Shown here: positions 1 to 12,713 of the stretch, one piece after another
Layout: the number at the start of each line of letters is the position of its first letter
Numbering within the stretch: position 1 is the first letter of the stretch
Assembly: GCF_009600885.1 (NCBI RefSeq)
Contig: NZ_VCLA01000004.1
Location: 1-64,000, forward strand
Length of the DNA: 64,000 nucleotides
Reading direction: 5' to 3'
DNA from: Streptomyces jumonjinensis
GTDB taxonomy: Bacteria; Actinomycetota; Actinomycetes; Streptomycetales; Streptomycetaceae
The notes under the pieces: generated by a model
Databases searched by the model: none
Seen by the model: the letters and a program-made list of their open reading frames with translations, nothing else
What the model was told of the DNA's origin: nothing
Made by a program: the position numbers and the translations under genes

Positions 1-275
1 AACGCCGCCCCCGCCTTCCACACCGCCAACTCCGCCACCACCATGTCCACCCCACGCGGCAGACACAGCCCCACCACACTCTCCCGACCCACACCCACAC
101 CCGTCAGATACCGGGCCAACCGATTCGAACGCTCGTCCAACTCCCCGTACGAGAGAACATCGGCACCACACCGCACCGCCACGATCCCGGGTGCGCGCTC
201 CACCCGGGCCGAGAGGAGATCGAGAATCGAGCCCGGGTGGGCGTCAGACAGAGGTGAGCGGCGAGAATCAGGCAT
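1..275 (-). CDS. Nonribosomal peptide synthetase, N-terminal fragment (adenylation domain)
   Basis: The reverse strand from an ATG at 273-275 reads MPDSRRSPLSDAHPGS and continues open to the window edge. It shows the start of an adenylation domain: LSYGELDERSNRLARYL corresponds to the core region before A1, and AELAVWKAGAA to the A2-type motif just before the ATP-binding part. There is no condensation domain ahead of it, so this looks like a loading module (A-T start) of a multimodular NRPS whose remainder lies to the left of the window. A GGGGAA ribosome-binding site lies about eight bases upstream. The neighbouring MbtH-like gene and Hpg/Dpg genes suggest that the synthetase uses phenylglycine-type residues. 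Specificity cannot be read because the binding-pocket residues are outside the window. Confidence 0.85.
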   Translation of the reverse strand, partial: MPDSRRSPLSDAHPGSILDLLSARVERAPGIVAVRCGADVLSYGELDERSNRLARYLTGVGVGRESVVGLCLPRGVDMVVAELAVWKAGAA

Positions 276-376
276 TGCGGAGTTCCCCACTGACTCGATG
301 CGATGGTGAGCTTTCGCTGTGCAGGTGCGCTGCGGGCCTCATGCCCGCCGTTCTTCTCTCCCCGGCTCGGCCGGCG

Positions 377-2545
377 TCAGCCCCGGGGCGGCGGCCCGCC
401 GTGCAGAGGCCCCGGGCCCTGAGCACCGGGGTAGGGTCCCGGCCCGCCCGGATACGGCCCAGGGCCGGGAGGACCGCCCGGGCCGCCCGCGAAGGGCATC
501 CCGCCGGGGCCGCCGGGAAAGGGGCCGCCGGGACCAGGGCCCGGGCCGGGGCCCGGACCGCCGGGAAACGCGCCAGGAGGGCCCACCGGTTCGGGTATGC
601 GTTCCGAGGACTCGGGAGCGGTGGCGGAGTGCTGCCCGTTGCCGTTGACCGAGGCCCGGCCCTGCCCGGCGAACTGGGTGCGGTGCAGTTCCGCGTACAG
701 CCCTTCGAGTGCCATCAGCTCCTCATGGGTTCCGCGCTCCTGGACCCGGCCCTTGTCGATGACGAGGATCTGGTCGGCGTCCCGGATGGTGGAGAGCCGG
801 TGCGCGATCACCAGTGAGGTGCGCCCTTCGAGCGCCGTCTTGAGCGCGCGCTGAAGCGCTGCCTCCGACTCCGAGTCGAGATGCGCGGTGGCTTCGTCCA
901 GAACGACGATCGGCGGGGCTTTGAGCAGTAGTCGCGCCATGGCGATGCGCTGCTTCTCCCCGCCGGAGAGCCGGTATCCACGGTCTCCGACCAGGGTGTC
1001 GAATCCATCGGGGAGCGATTCGATGAGCTTCCAGATCTGTGCCGCCTTACAGGCGGCCACGAGATCCTGCTCGGTGGCGCCAGGGCGGGCGTAGGTGAGG
1101 TTCTCCCGGATCGTGCTGTGGAACAGATGTGCGTCCTGGGTCACCATGCCGACGGTGTCGCGCAGCGATTCCAGGGTCAGATCGCGCAGATCGTGGCCGC
1201 CGATGCGGACGGTTCCCTCGACCGGGTCGTAGAGCCGGGGAACGAGCTGGGTGATCGTCGTCTTGCCGGCTCCGGACGGGCCGACGAGAGCGGTGAGCTT
1301 CCCGGCGGGCACGGTGAAACTCAGATCACGCAGGGTCCACTCGTCTCCGACGCGTTCCTGCATCGGCACGGCGATGGATTCGAGAGAGGCCAGGGAGATG
1401 TCCGCGGCCTTCGGATAGCGGAAGGACACCCCGCTGAATTCGATGTCGGGGGACCCGCCGCCAGCGGTATCGAGGGCCAGCGGGACGGCGCCGGGCTTCT
1501 CCGCGATCAGCGGCTTGAGGTCGAGCACCTCGAAGAGCCGGTCGAAGCTGACCAGCGCGGACATGACATCGGCCTGTGCGCTGGAGAGCAGATTGATCGG
1601 GGTCAGCAGCCGGGTCATCAGCGTGGCCAGCGCGACGAGTGTGCCGATCTGGAAGGCGTTCTCGATGACGAGTCCGCCGCCGAGCCCGTACACCGTCGCG
1701 GTGGCCAGGGAGCTGAGGAGCAGCATGGAGATGGGCAGCATCTTCACATAGACCGCGGTCTGTACGCCCAGGTCGCGGCCTCTGCCCGCCAGCCGGGAGA
1801 AGAGGCGGTTCTCGTGCTCCGGTCGCCCGTACAGCTTGGCGAGCAGCGCTCCGGTGACGTTGAAGCGCTCGTTCATCAGGGAGCCCAGCTCGGCGTTGAT
1901 CCCCATGTGCTGTCGCATGACGCGCTGGAGACGGCGGCCGACGATCTTGCCGGGCAGGATGAAGAACGGGAGCAGTACCAGGGAGATCAGGGTGACCGCC
2001 CAGGACAGATAGAACATCGCGATGAGGACGAAGAGCACGGTCAGCGCGGAGGAGACCACGGTGGACAGCAGCGAGGTGACGGCCTGCTGAGCGCCGATCA
2101 CATCGTTGTTGAGCCTGCTGACCAGGGCGCCGGTCTGGGCCCGGGTGAAGAAGGCCAGGGGCTGGCGCTGCACATGGTCGAATACCTTGGTGCGGAGTTC
2201 GTAGATGAGCCCTTCACCAACACGGCCGGAGAACCATGCCTCGGCGAAGCCGAGATAGGCGCCGACGAGTGCCAGTCCGGCGACGGCAATGGAGATCCAT
2301 ACCACGACTTCGGTATTGCGTACGGCGATACCGTCGTCGATGAGGTACTTGAAGAGCACAGGCGTCGCGACCGTGATTGCGGCGTTGAGCGCGGCGATGA
2401 CCAGGAGAATCCCTATGCTCAGCCGGTAGGGCTTGGTATAGGGGATTATTCGTTTTGTTGTGCCGGGGGTGACTTCTTGCTTGCCCGTGGGCGCGTCAGG
2501 CCCCGGCCCGCGCATCATCGGCCCCGGGCCACCGATCATGGCCAC
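377..2545 (-). CDS. ABC exporter, fused membrane and ATPase domains
   Basis: About 722 residues. Roughly residues 40-330 form a six-helix exporter membrane domain, and residues 360-625 form the nucleotide-binding domain with Walker A GPSGAGKTT near residue 420, signature LSGGEKQR and Walker B IVVLDEA. A 95-residue Gly/Pro-rich tail follows and is not part of the family core. I chose the GTG at 2543-2545 because AAGGAGG lies five bases upstream; an ATG two codons later is the alternative. It sits between the MbtH gene and the NRPS start, so it probably exports the peptide, like the MsbA-type exporters of glycopeptide clusters. It is probably co-transcribed with mbtH and the NRPS. Confidence 0.9.
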   Translation of the reverse strand: MAMIGGPGPMMRGPGPDAPTGKQEVTPGTTKRIIPYTKPYRLSIGILLVIAALNAAITVATPVLFKYLIDDGIAVRNTEVVVWISIAVAGLALVGAYLGFAEAWFSGRVGEGLIYELRTKVFDHVQRQPLAFFTRAQTGALVSRLNNDVIGAQQAVTSLLSTVVSSALTVLFVLIAMFYLSWAVTLISLVLLPFFILPGKIVGRRLQRVMRQHMGINAELGSLMNERFNVTGALLAKLYGRPEHENRLFSRLAGRGRDLGVQTAVYVKMLPISMLLLSSLATATVYGLGGGLVIENAFQIGTLVALATLMTRLLTPINLLSSAQADVMSALVSFDRLFEVLDLKPLIAEKPGAVPLALDTAGGGSPDIEFSGVSFRYPKAADISLASLESIAVPMQERVGDEWTLRDLSFTVPAGKLTALVGPSGAGKTTITQLVPRLYDPVEGTVRIGGHDLRDLTLESLRDTVGMVTQDAHLFHSTIRENLTYARPGATEQDLVAACKAAQIWKLIESLPDGFDTLVGDRGYRLSGGEKQRIAMARLLLKAPPIVVLDEATAHLDSESEAALQRALKTALEGRTSLVIAHRLSTIRDADQILVIDKGRVQERGTHEELMALEGLYAELHRTQFAGQGRASVNGNGQHSATAPESSERIPEPVGPPGAFPGGPGPGPGPGPGGPFPGGPGGMPFAGGPGGPPGPGPYPGGPGPYPGAQGPGPLHGGPPPRG

Positions 2546-2586
2546 AGTTGCCTCCTTGCTTCGTCGTCGCTGTCGGGCGGGGTCGG

Positions 2587-2811
2587 CTAGCCGGCGGCCT
2601 TGGCCTTGTTCATCTCGTCGATGAGGCTCTGGGGACGCATGTCGGTCCAGTTCTCCTCGACGTACTCCAGGCATGCCTTGCGGGTGTCCTCCCCGAAGGC
2701 GACCCGCCAGCCGGCCGGAACGTCCGCGAAGGCGGGCCAGAGCGAATGCTGGTTTTCTTCGTGCACAAGTACGAGGAAGGTGCCGTTTTCGTCGTCGAAC
2801 GGGTTCGCCAT
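2587..2811 (-). CDS. mbtH: MbtH-like protein
   Basis: A 74-residue protein of standard MbtH length. It carries the family signatures NQHSLWP, PAGW and CLEYVEENWTDMRPQSL. MbtH proteins bind NRPS adenylation domains and are needed for their folding or activity. The start at 2809-2811 (MANPFDDENG) is preferred because GGGAG lies six bases upstream; a longer in-frame start at 2826 has no better site. It is the first gene of the leftward operon mbtH, exporter, NRPS, and a StrR-type dyad lies about 90 bases upstream. Confidence 0.95.
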   Translation of the reverse strand: MANPFDDENGTFLVLVHEENQHSLWPAFADVPAGWRVAFGEDTRKACLEYVEENWTDMRPQSLIDEMNKAKAAG

Positions 2812-3179
2812 CACAACTCCCATCAATTTCCCTTGCCGGATCGCACCTCACGGTAGCGGGGCGTATGGGGGCGGGCAACGCTCGTCATCCATATCCCTGT
2901 CCAACCATGAATTCCGACACTTGGACGGCAATTGACAGATTGGTTTGGCGATTATCCGGAATAGCAGTTCGACGTGAACTCGCCGTGGCCGGTTCTGGGG
3001 CGCTGGATCCGGACATGGGTCCTCCGGATGAAACCCTGAGGAAACCCGGGGTGGTAGATCATGGACGAGCTTGTCAAGGTGTTTCGTGTCCAGAGTGCGC
3101 GGTCCCGCTCCGAGGGGCGGGCCGGCCGGCCGGAGTCCGGGGAGACGCCAGTGGTACGCGGTGGAGCGAGGGGGCGCAG
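2812..3179. other. Divergent intergenic region, mbtH operon versus two-component system
   Basis: A 368-base region with no convincing gene. It holds the GTCCAA-N16-TTGGAC dyad at 2899-2926 and a TTGACA hexamer at 2932-2937 without a well-spaced -10. An ATG ORF of 44 codons at 3061-3195 overlaps the response-regulator start out of frame; I see no support for it as a gene. Confidence 0.6.
2899..2926. promoter_or_regulatory. StrR/Bbr-type operator dyad, N16 spacing
   Basis: The sequence GTCCAA, 16 bases, TTGGAC is a perfect six-base inverted repeat. It matches the site type described for Bbr-family StrR-like activators of glycopeptide clusters, except that the spacer is 16 rather than 17. It lies between the mbtH operon and the two-component genes, and the likely ligand is the StrR-like protein encoded at 20096-21124. 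Confidence 0.65.
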
Positions 3180-3833
3180 GTGCGGGTGCTCGTAGTGGAG
3201 GACGACGAGGAGATGGCGCAGACGGTCGCCGTCGGTCTGCGCCGTGCGCAGATGGCCGTCGATGTGACGTTCGACGGCGAGGAGGGGCTGGAGCACGCGC
3301 TGTTCAGCGATTACGACGTCATCGTCCTGGACCGGGATCTGCCGGGGATGCACGGCGACGATGTGTGCGCCCGGCTGATCTCGGCCGGGTGTCGCAGCCG
3401 GGTGCTGATGCTGACGGCGGCGGCGACGGCGGAGGATCTGGTCGACGGGCTGAGCCTGGGGGCCGACGACTATCTCGCGAAGCCGTTCGATTTTCCGGTG
3501 CTGGTCGCGCGGATCGGCGCGCTGGCACGCCGTGCGCATCCGCTGGTGCCTCCGGTGGTCCGCCATGAGGATCTCGTGGTCGACACGGCCCGGCGCACCG
3601 CGAACCGGGGCGGCAGACAGCTGGATCTCGCGCCCAAGGAGTTCGGGGTTCTGGAGTTGCTGCTGGCGTCCAGGGGGCGGGCGGTGTCCGCCGAGGAGCT
3701 GCTGGAGCGGGTGTGGGACGAGGCGGCCGATCCCTTCACCAGCGCGGTGAAGATCACCATCAGCCGGCTGCGCGCCAAGCTCGGGGAGCCTCCGGTGATC
3801 GAGACCGTGCCCAAGCGCGGCTACCGGATCTAG
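3180..3833 (+). CDS. OmpR-family response regulator
   Basis: A 217-residue protein with an N-terminal receiver domain (VLVVEDDEEM acidic pocket, phospho-acceptor Asp in VIVLDRDLPGM near residue 51-53, conserved Lys in YLAKPF) and a C-terminal winged helix of the OmpR/PhoB type (residues about 125-217, ending in ETVPKRGYRI). The GTG at 3180 follows GAGGGGG and begins exactly at the receiver fold. The sensor kinase gene follows after 12 bases, so the two form a two-component system. Glycopeptide clusters often carry a VanR/VanS-like pair in the same position. Whether this pair senses the product or cell-wall stress cannot be told from sequence. Confidence 0.92.
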   Translation: MRVLVVEDDEEMAQTVAVGLRRAQMAVDVTFDGEEGLEHALFSDYDVIVLDRDLPGMHGDDVCARLISAGCRSRVLMLTAAATAEDLVDGLSLGADDYLAKPFDFPVLVARIGALARRAHPLVPPVVRHEDLVVDTARRTANRGGRQLDLAPKEFGVLELLLASRGRAVSAEELLERVWDEAADPFTSAVKITISRLRAKLGEPPVIETVPKRGYRI

Positions 3834-3845
3834 AGGAGAACGGTC

Positions 3846-5171
3846 ATGTCTGTGTTCGCCCGGCTCTCCCGGAGGCTGCTGCGTTCGGGGCGGCCCCGCG
3901 GCAGTGTGCGGCTGCGGCTGACTCTGCTGTACGGGGGGCTGTTCCTGGCCTCCGGGGCGGCGCTGCTGGCACTCACGTACTGGCAGGTGGCCATCAAGAT
4001 CAGAAGCGCCGCCGCGGTGGACTTCCACGAGGCGCCGGCCGTGGCGGGCGGCAAGGACCCGGCCGAGGCCCTGGAGCCGACGCCCGGGAACACACGGCGG
4101 GCGCTGGTCGACGACAAGGCCGCGCTCCTCGACGATCTGCTGAACAGATTCGGAATCACTCTGGCGGTCATGGTCGTGGTCTCGATCGCGCTGGGCTGGA
4201 TCGTCGCGGGCCGTATATTGCGGCCGCTTCAGACCATCACCGCCGCCGCTCAGGAGATCTCCGCGACCAGTCTGCATCAGCGGCTGGATCTCGACGGCCC
4301 GGCCGATGAGCTCAAGGAGCTGGGCGACACCTTCGACAGTCTGCTGAGCCGTCTTGAATCGTCCTTCGAGGCGCAGCGGCGGTTCGTCGCCAACGCCTCG
4401 CATGAGCTGCGGACGCCGCTGGCCCGTCAGCGGACGCTGGGGCAGGTCGTGCTGGCCGATCCGGACGCGACCGTGGAGTCGCTGCGGGCGGCGCATGAAC
4501 GGATTCTGGCGGCGGGCGCTCAGCAGGAGCGGCTGATCGAGGCGCTGCTGACCCTGGCGCGGAGTCAGGGCGGCATCGACGTCCGTGAGCCGTTCGATCT
4601 GGCGCGGCTGACCCAGGAGGTCATCGACTCCCGGGAGGTCGACGCGGAGCAGCGGGCCGTGGTGTTCCTTCCGGCGGTCTCAGCGGCGACGGCGGCCGGC
4701 CATCGCAATCTCACCGAGCGCCTGATCACGAATCTGGTCGACAACGCGCTGCGGCACAATGCCCGCGGCGGCCGGGTGGATGTGACCGTGGGGACGGTGG
4801 ACGGCCGGGCGACGATCACGGTCGCCAACACGGGCCCGGTGGTCCCGCCTGATCAGGTCGCCCGGCTCTTCCAGCCGTTCCAGCGGCTGGACGCCACGCG
4901 TGCGGCGCGCACCGAGGGTCTGGGGCTGGGGCTCTCCATCGTGCAGGCGATCGCCTATGCGCATGACGCGACCGTGACCACCCGGGCCCGGCCCGAGGGC
5001 GGGCTGACGATCGCGGTGGCGTTCCCTTCGGTGAGCGAACGGCCGGTGCCGCCGCGGGCTGTGCCGGAGCGGGTGGCACCGTCGCCGGGTGTGCCGGAAC
5101 GAGTGGTGCCGGAGCGGGTGACGCCGTCGCCGGGTGTGCCGGAGCGGGTCAACGGGCGAAGAAGTCGATGA
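3846..5171 (+). CDS. Sensor histidine kinase
   Basis: A 441-residue membrane kinase. Two transmembrane segments (about residues 23-45 and 105-125) flank a short extracytoplasmic loop; a HAMP linker follows, then the phospho-acceptor box NASHELRTPLARQRTL (His about 187), the N box LITNLVDNALRHNA and glycine boxes including EGLGLGLSIVQAIA. The last 60 residues are a low-complexity tail built on repeats of VPERV and PSPGVPERV. The RBS GAGGAGA precedes the ATG. It is paired with the response regulator just upstream. The 3' end overlaps the convergent hydrolase gene by 23 bases, so the repetitive tail also encodes the hydrolase C-terminus on the other strand. Confidence 0.92.
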   Translation: MSVFARLSRRLLRSGRPRGSVRLRLTLLYGGLFLASGAALLALTYWQVAIKIRSAAAVDFHEAPAVAGGKDPAEALEPTPGNTRRALVDDKAALLDDLLNRFGITLAVMVVVSIALGWIVAGRILRPLQTITAAAQEISATSLHQRLDLDGPADELKELGDTFDSLLSRLESSFEAQRRFVANASHELRTPLARQRTLGQVVLADPDATVESLRAAHERILAAGAQQERLIEALLTLARSQGGIDVREPFDLARLTQEVIDSREVDAEQRAVVFLPAVSAATAAGHRNLTERLITNLVDNALRHNARGGRVDVTVGTVDGRATITVANTGPVVPPDQVARLFQPFQRLDATRAARTEGLGLGLSIVQAIAYAHDATVTTRARPEGGLTIAVAFPSVSERPVPPRAVPERVAPSPGVPERVVPERVTPSPGVPERVNGRRSR

Positions 5172-5949
5172 TCGCCGAGTTCACCGCGGTGGGGCGCTCC
5201 AGATAGCCGTAGTGGCCGCAGCCGGGGATCTCGGTGTAGGCGGCGCCGGGGATGGCCTCCGCGACCTCGCGCGACAGATACGGCCGTACGACGAGATCGT
5301 CCGCGAAGCCGATGACCAGGCAGGGGCGGTCGATCCGCCGGTATGCGGGGAGCCGGTCGGGGATCAGCTCCAGGCCGAGCTGGTTGCGGACGGCCGCGGG
5401 GTCGAGGGGGGACATCTCGAAGACGGTGAGCCAGTCCTGGAGCTTCTCCTCGTCGTTGAGGGTCCGCGGGGACAGGTTCTGGAGCGCGTGTGTGTACGCG
5501 GCGTACCGCGGCGGGATCTTCGAGCCGCTCTCGCTGAGTTCGATGTCGCCGGCCGACATGGCGGTGATGAGCGCGTCGGCCCGTCCGCCGCTGGCCATCA
5601 GCACGGCCTGGCTGATGAGCTCGGGGCGGGCGAGCAGCAGCTCCTGGAGGATGATCCCGCCCAGTGAGGTGCCGATGACGCGGCAGGGGCCCTGGCCGAG
5701 GTGTTCGATGAGGGCGGCGAGGTCGGCGGCCATGTCATCGAGGGTGAACCCCTCCGGGCAGAGGTCGGTCGGCGGGATGCCCCGGTTGTCGACGGTGATG
5801 ACCTGATAGCCGGCTCTGCGCAGCGCGGGGACCTGGTGGGTGCGCCAGACGCGTCCGGGGGCGCCGGTTCCGGTGACCATGACGACGGGTTCGCCGGAGC
5901 CGTAGACGTCGTAGCCGAGGTTGATCCCGTTGATCTGGGCGACCGGCAT
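5149..5949 (-). CDS. Alpha/beta-fold hydrolase
   Basis: A 266-residue alpha/beta hydrolase. The nucleophile elbow is GTSLGG, the oxyanion region is VTGTGAPGR, the acid is probably Asp in IGFADDLV, and the base is His in GCGHYGYLERP. The ATG at 5947-5949 has AAAGGGA about seven bases upstream. It is separated from dpgD by a short gap that contains a StrR-type operator, so it seems to have its own regulated promoter. Possible roles are thioesterase-like release, editing, or hydrolysis of a CoA or peptide intermediate; the sequence does not decide. It is not a standard type II thioesterase by motif context. Confidence 0.85.
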   Translation of the reverse strand: MPVAQINGINLGYDVYGSGEPVVMVTGTGAPGRVWRTHQVPALRRAGYQVITVDNRGIPPTDLCPEGFTLDDMAADLAALIEHLGQGPCRVIGTSLGGIILQELLLARPELISQAVLMASGGRADALITAMSAGDIELSESGSKIPPRYAAYTHALQNLSPRTLNDEEKLQDWLTVFEMSPLDPAAVRNQLGLELIPDRLPAYRRIDRPCLVIGFADDLVVRPYLSREVAEAIPGAAYTEIPGCGHYGYLERPTAVNSAIIDFFAR

Positions 5950-5984
5950 CGTGATGTCCCTTTCGTATGTCGTCTTCGTATGTC

Positions 5985-6013
5985 GTCCAACCGTCCGGTC
6001 CCCTCGCTTGGAC
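5985..6013. promoter_or_regulatory. StrR/Bbr-type operator dyad, N17 spacing
   Basis: GTCCAA, 17 bases, TTGGAC is an exact match to the GTCCAR-N17-TTGGAC consensus described for Bbr-like regulators. It lies 36 bases upstream of the alpha/beta hydrolase start and just after the dpgD stop, so it probably activates the hydrolase gene. Confidence 0.75.
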
Positions 6014-6028
6014 ACCAGGCTGTCGGGC

Positions 6029-9985
<3,957 letters not shown>

Positions 9986-10170
9986 CGGAAGGTCCACCCC
10001 CACATGCGCGGTCTGCTGCGCGGTCGTAGCGCGGTGCTGGTCACGTGCTTCGCCTTTCTCATGGAGAGCCGAAGGGTCGGTGTGCTGGTGCGGCCGGCCA
10101 CCGTCCTGTCCCGCCCGGCCATGACGGATCGGGTCGGGAAGGGTCGGGACGGCGGCCGGTGCTGGGGCGG

Positions 10171-10255
10171 CTAGGCCGCTTCTGATGGATCTTGCTGGGC
10201 TCGCGTGCCCTGGCACCGCGCCCTGATCCAGCCTGATCCATCAGAAACGCCCTAG
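10171..10255. terminator. Long imperfect inverted repeat between hpgT fusion and dpgA
   Basis: Arms of 21 bases at 10171-10191 and 10235-10255 are complementary with two mismatches; each contains TCTGATGGATC or its complement. The loop holds a second shorter hairpin (GTGCC/GGCAC). The right arm runs over the TAG stop of the leftward aminotransferase gene. It could be a factor-independent terminator or attenuator that lowers expression of dpgABCD. There is no T-run. A small mobile-element remnant is possible but unsupported. Confidence 0.5.
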
Positions 10256-12627
10256 GTCTGGGGCTCCGTGCTCAGCGCCGTGATGAAACGGGCGAGCCGA
10301 GCGGTGCCTTCTGTGATCTCCGCCGGGGTCAGATAGCTCGTGGACAGCCGGATGGCGTGGTCGCCGCCGGCCTGTGGATAGAAGTACTTCATCGGCGTCC
10401 ACAGGACGCCGAATTCCTGTGCGGAGCGGGTCAGCGTCTCGTTGTCGGCCGGGAAGGGGACATGGACGGTGAGGAAGAAGCCTCCGGTGGGCTCGTTCCA
10501 GCCCACCCCGAGCTCGGCCCGGCGCTCGGCGGGCAGATTCCGGTCCAGTTCACGGAGGGTGGCCCGCATGGCGTCGCCGTAGTACTCGGCGGGGCGGGCG
10601 TTGAGCTCCGAGAGCCGTCCTCGCGCGGAGAGCAGCGCGCCCGCCACGGCGGCCTGGCTCAGGGAAGAGGTGTTCACCGTGACCATGCTCTTGATCTTGG
10701 CGAGTTCATCGGCGAGGAGGCTGGTGGCGCCGTTCTCGCCGGTGACTCGCTGGTCGGCGACGACGAAGCCGACGCGGGCTCCGGGAAATATGGTCTTGGA
10801 GAAGGAGCCGAGCTGGATGACGCGGCGGTCCCGGTCGAGGGATTTGAGCGACGGCAGCGGGGTGCCGGGGCTGACCAGCCGGTAGGGGCTGTCCTCCACG
10901 ATGAGGAGGTCGTGGCGGGCCGCGAGGTCGAGCAGTTCGACGCGGGCCCGCATGCTCATGGTCGTACCCGAAGGGTTGGAGTGGTCGGGTACGACATAGA
11001 AGGCGCGGGGGCGCCGGCCGTGTGCCCGCTCGCGCTCGATCGCCGCTTCGAAATCGGCGCAGGAGACACCGTCCGCCCGCTCTTCGACGGCGCGCACCTC
11101 GGTGTCGAGCAGCAGGGCGGCCCCCGTGATCCCGACGTAGCAGGGGCTGGAGACGAGAAAGACGTCGTCGGGGCCGGTGATGAGGGCGCGGAGCACCAGC
11201 AGCATGGCTTCCTGGGCGCCCACGGTGACCACGATCGACTCCGCGGGCACATCGGTGTTCTCGTCGGCGCGCAGCGAGTCGGCGATGATCTCGCGTATCT
11301 GGCCGGCGGTGGGCCCGTACTGGTACATGGCGGTGCGTACGGCCTGCGGGGAGAGGCCCTGCCCGGTGAGATGGTCGAGGTAGGCGCGGATGTGGGTGAC
11401 GATCTGCTCGGTGTCGAAGAAGCCGTCGTAGGGGCGGCCGGGTGCGAAGGAGATCGCGTCGGGGTAGCGCTGGGTGACCTCGTTGAGGAAGTTCATGGTG
11501 TCGAGGACGGGGTCGCCGACGCTGGTGTGCAGATCGCTCTTGCGCAGATCGCCGGTGCGGGGCGGGTGGGCGGCTTCCCGCGCCGGGGGGCCGGTGTCCG
11601 GTTCCCGGGCCGGGGTGCGGCCGGTGCGCAGCAGGCCGGGGTCCGCGTCGGCGGCGGAGCCGGTGCCGGTGAACACGAGCGCGGCGCGCAGTTCGCGTAC
11701 GACTTCGTCCAGCACCGCGCCGACGCCCTCGCGTCCGGCGACCAGGAGGCCGTCCAGGACGGGGCGTTCGAGGAGGACGGCGTCCGCGCCGGAGGCGAGG
11801 GAGACCAGTACGTCGGCGCCGCGGCCGATGCCGCCGCGCAGGAGTACCGGGCAGCGTCCGGCGACGGTCGCGGCGATGGCGGGGAGCGTGTCGAGGGTTT
11901 CGGCGACGATTCCGTCCGCGCCCGACCGTAGTGCGCGGGAGGCGTCCTCGGGGGTGCGTACTCCCGCGATGAGCAGGGGCAGCGGGCAGACGGAGCGCAG
12001 CCATTCGACGCCGGGCCAGTCGACGGTGTGGTCGAGCAGTGCCGAGGGGTCCGCGAAGGGGCCGTATCCGCCAAGGTCGGCGAGGGGGCCGCCGCTCGGG
12101 GGGCGGATGGGGACGTCCTCGGCGAGGTTGACGGGTACGGCCCCGGGTGCGAGCCGGGCGTGCTGCTGGGGGCCGAGGGTGAGGACGACGGCCCCGAATC
12201 CGGCGTCCTGGGCGCGGGAGACGAGCCAGCGGGCGGCGCCCCGGTCGCGGAAGAGACGGGTGTGCAGCCAGAGGGGGCCTTCGGCGGCGGCGGAGAGCTC
12301 GGCGAAGGTGCGTCCGCTGAACGCGCTGACGACGACGGGGAGTCCGGCGGCGCGGGAGGCGCGGACGACGGCGAGTTCGCCTTCGGGCCGGAAGAGCCCG
12401 GCGAGGGGGCCGACGACGAGGGGGGCGGACCAGGTGCGGCCGAGGATCTTCGTCGCGGTCTCGGGCGGCCCGGGGGGTTCGGCGGGGCCCTGTCGCAGAC
12501 CGGTCCGTTCGAGGATCTCCCGGTTGCCGGCCGATGCGCGTTCTTCGGCGGCCAGGAATTCGGCCTGCACGGCGTCCCGGCCCTCCCGTGCCAGGCGCGC
12601 ATAGTCGTCGAGACTGTGTGCGGCCAT
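10252..12627 (-). CDS. hpgT: Hpg/Dpg aminotransferase HpgT with N-terminal degenerate Hmo-like domain
   Basis: A 791-residue fusion. Residues 1 to about 340 resemble FMN-dependent alpha-hydroxyacid oxidases (Hmo): GFGAVVLTL, LPLLIAGVRTPEDA and VLLRGGIGRGADVL align with the separate Hmo at 18509-19774. However, the catalytic Lys of LKGV is Ala, the NHGGRQLDG block with the catalytic His is absent, and the Arg of SGIRSG is replaced, so this half should not oxidise hydroxymandelate. A Pro/Arg-rich linker leads to a PLP-dependent class I aminotransferase (about residues 380-791; NPSG motif, EDSPYR, Lys about 611 in GSFSKTIFPGAR). HpgT transaminates 4-hydroxy- and 3,5-dihydroxyphenylglyoxylate. 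The ATG follows GGGGG. A StrR-type operator lies 87 bases upstream. Confidence 0.9.
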   Translation of the reverse strand: MAAHSLDDYARLAREGRDAVQAEFLAAEERASAGNREILERTGLRQGPAEPPGPPETATKILGRTWSAPLVVGPLAGLFRPEGELAVVRASRAAGLPVVVSAFSGRTFAELSAAAEGPLWLHTRLFRDRGAARWLVSRAQDAGFGAVVLTLGPQQHARLAPGAVPVNLAEDVPIRPPSGGPLADLGGYGPFADPSALLDHTVDWPGVEWLRSVCPLPLLIAGVRTPEDASRALRSGADGIVAETLDTLPAIAATVAGRCPVLLRGGIGRGADVLVSLASGADAVLLERPVLDGLLVAGREGVGAVLDEVVRELRAALVFTGTGSAADADPGLLRTGRTPAREPDTGPPAREAAHPPRTGDLRKSDLHTSVGDPVLDTMNFLNEVTQRYPDAISFAPGRPYDGFFDTEQIVTHIRAYLDHLTGQGLSPQAVRTAMYQYGPTAGQIREIIADSLRADENTDVPAESIVVTVGAQEAMLLVLRALITGPDDVFLVSSPCYVGITGAALLLDTEVRAVEERADGVSCADFEAAIERERAHGRRPRAFYVVPDHSNPSGTTMSMRARVELLDLAARHDLLIVEDSPYRLVSPGTPLPSLKSLDRDRRVIQLGSFSKTIFPGARVGFVVADQRVTGENGATSLLADELAKIKSMVTVNTSSLSQAAVAGALLSARGRLSELNARPAEYYGDAMRATLRELDRNLPAERRAELGVGWNEPTGGFFLTVHVPFPADNETLTRSAQEFGVLWTPMKYFYPQAGGDHAIRLSTSYLTPAEITEGTARLARFITALSTEPQT

Positions 12628-12713
12628 GAATTTTACCCCCGGCAGTCAATGAATTGCTGCTAATGGATTACCGGACGCCAGGATCACATGGGTGCCGGGG
12701 GGCCTACAACGCC

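Noticed and set aside
1118..2590. Long plus-strand ORF of 490 codons opposite the ABC exporter
   Set aside because: It is a shadow of the exporter gene: no family motifs, Gln/Glu/Arg/Asp-rich low-complexity translation, and no RBS. Many similar long ORFs opposite real genes (for example 2952-4496, 10357-11931, 23411-26767, 29604-31838, 57901-60027) were rejected for the same reason.
3061..3195. Possible 44-codon leader peptide before the response regulator
   Set aside because: It has no clear RBS and an Arg/Gly-rich translation without recognisable features, and it overlaps the regulator start out of frame.
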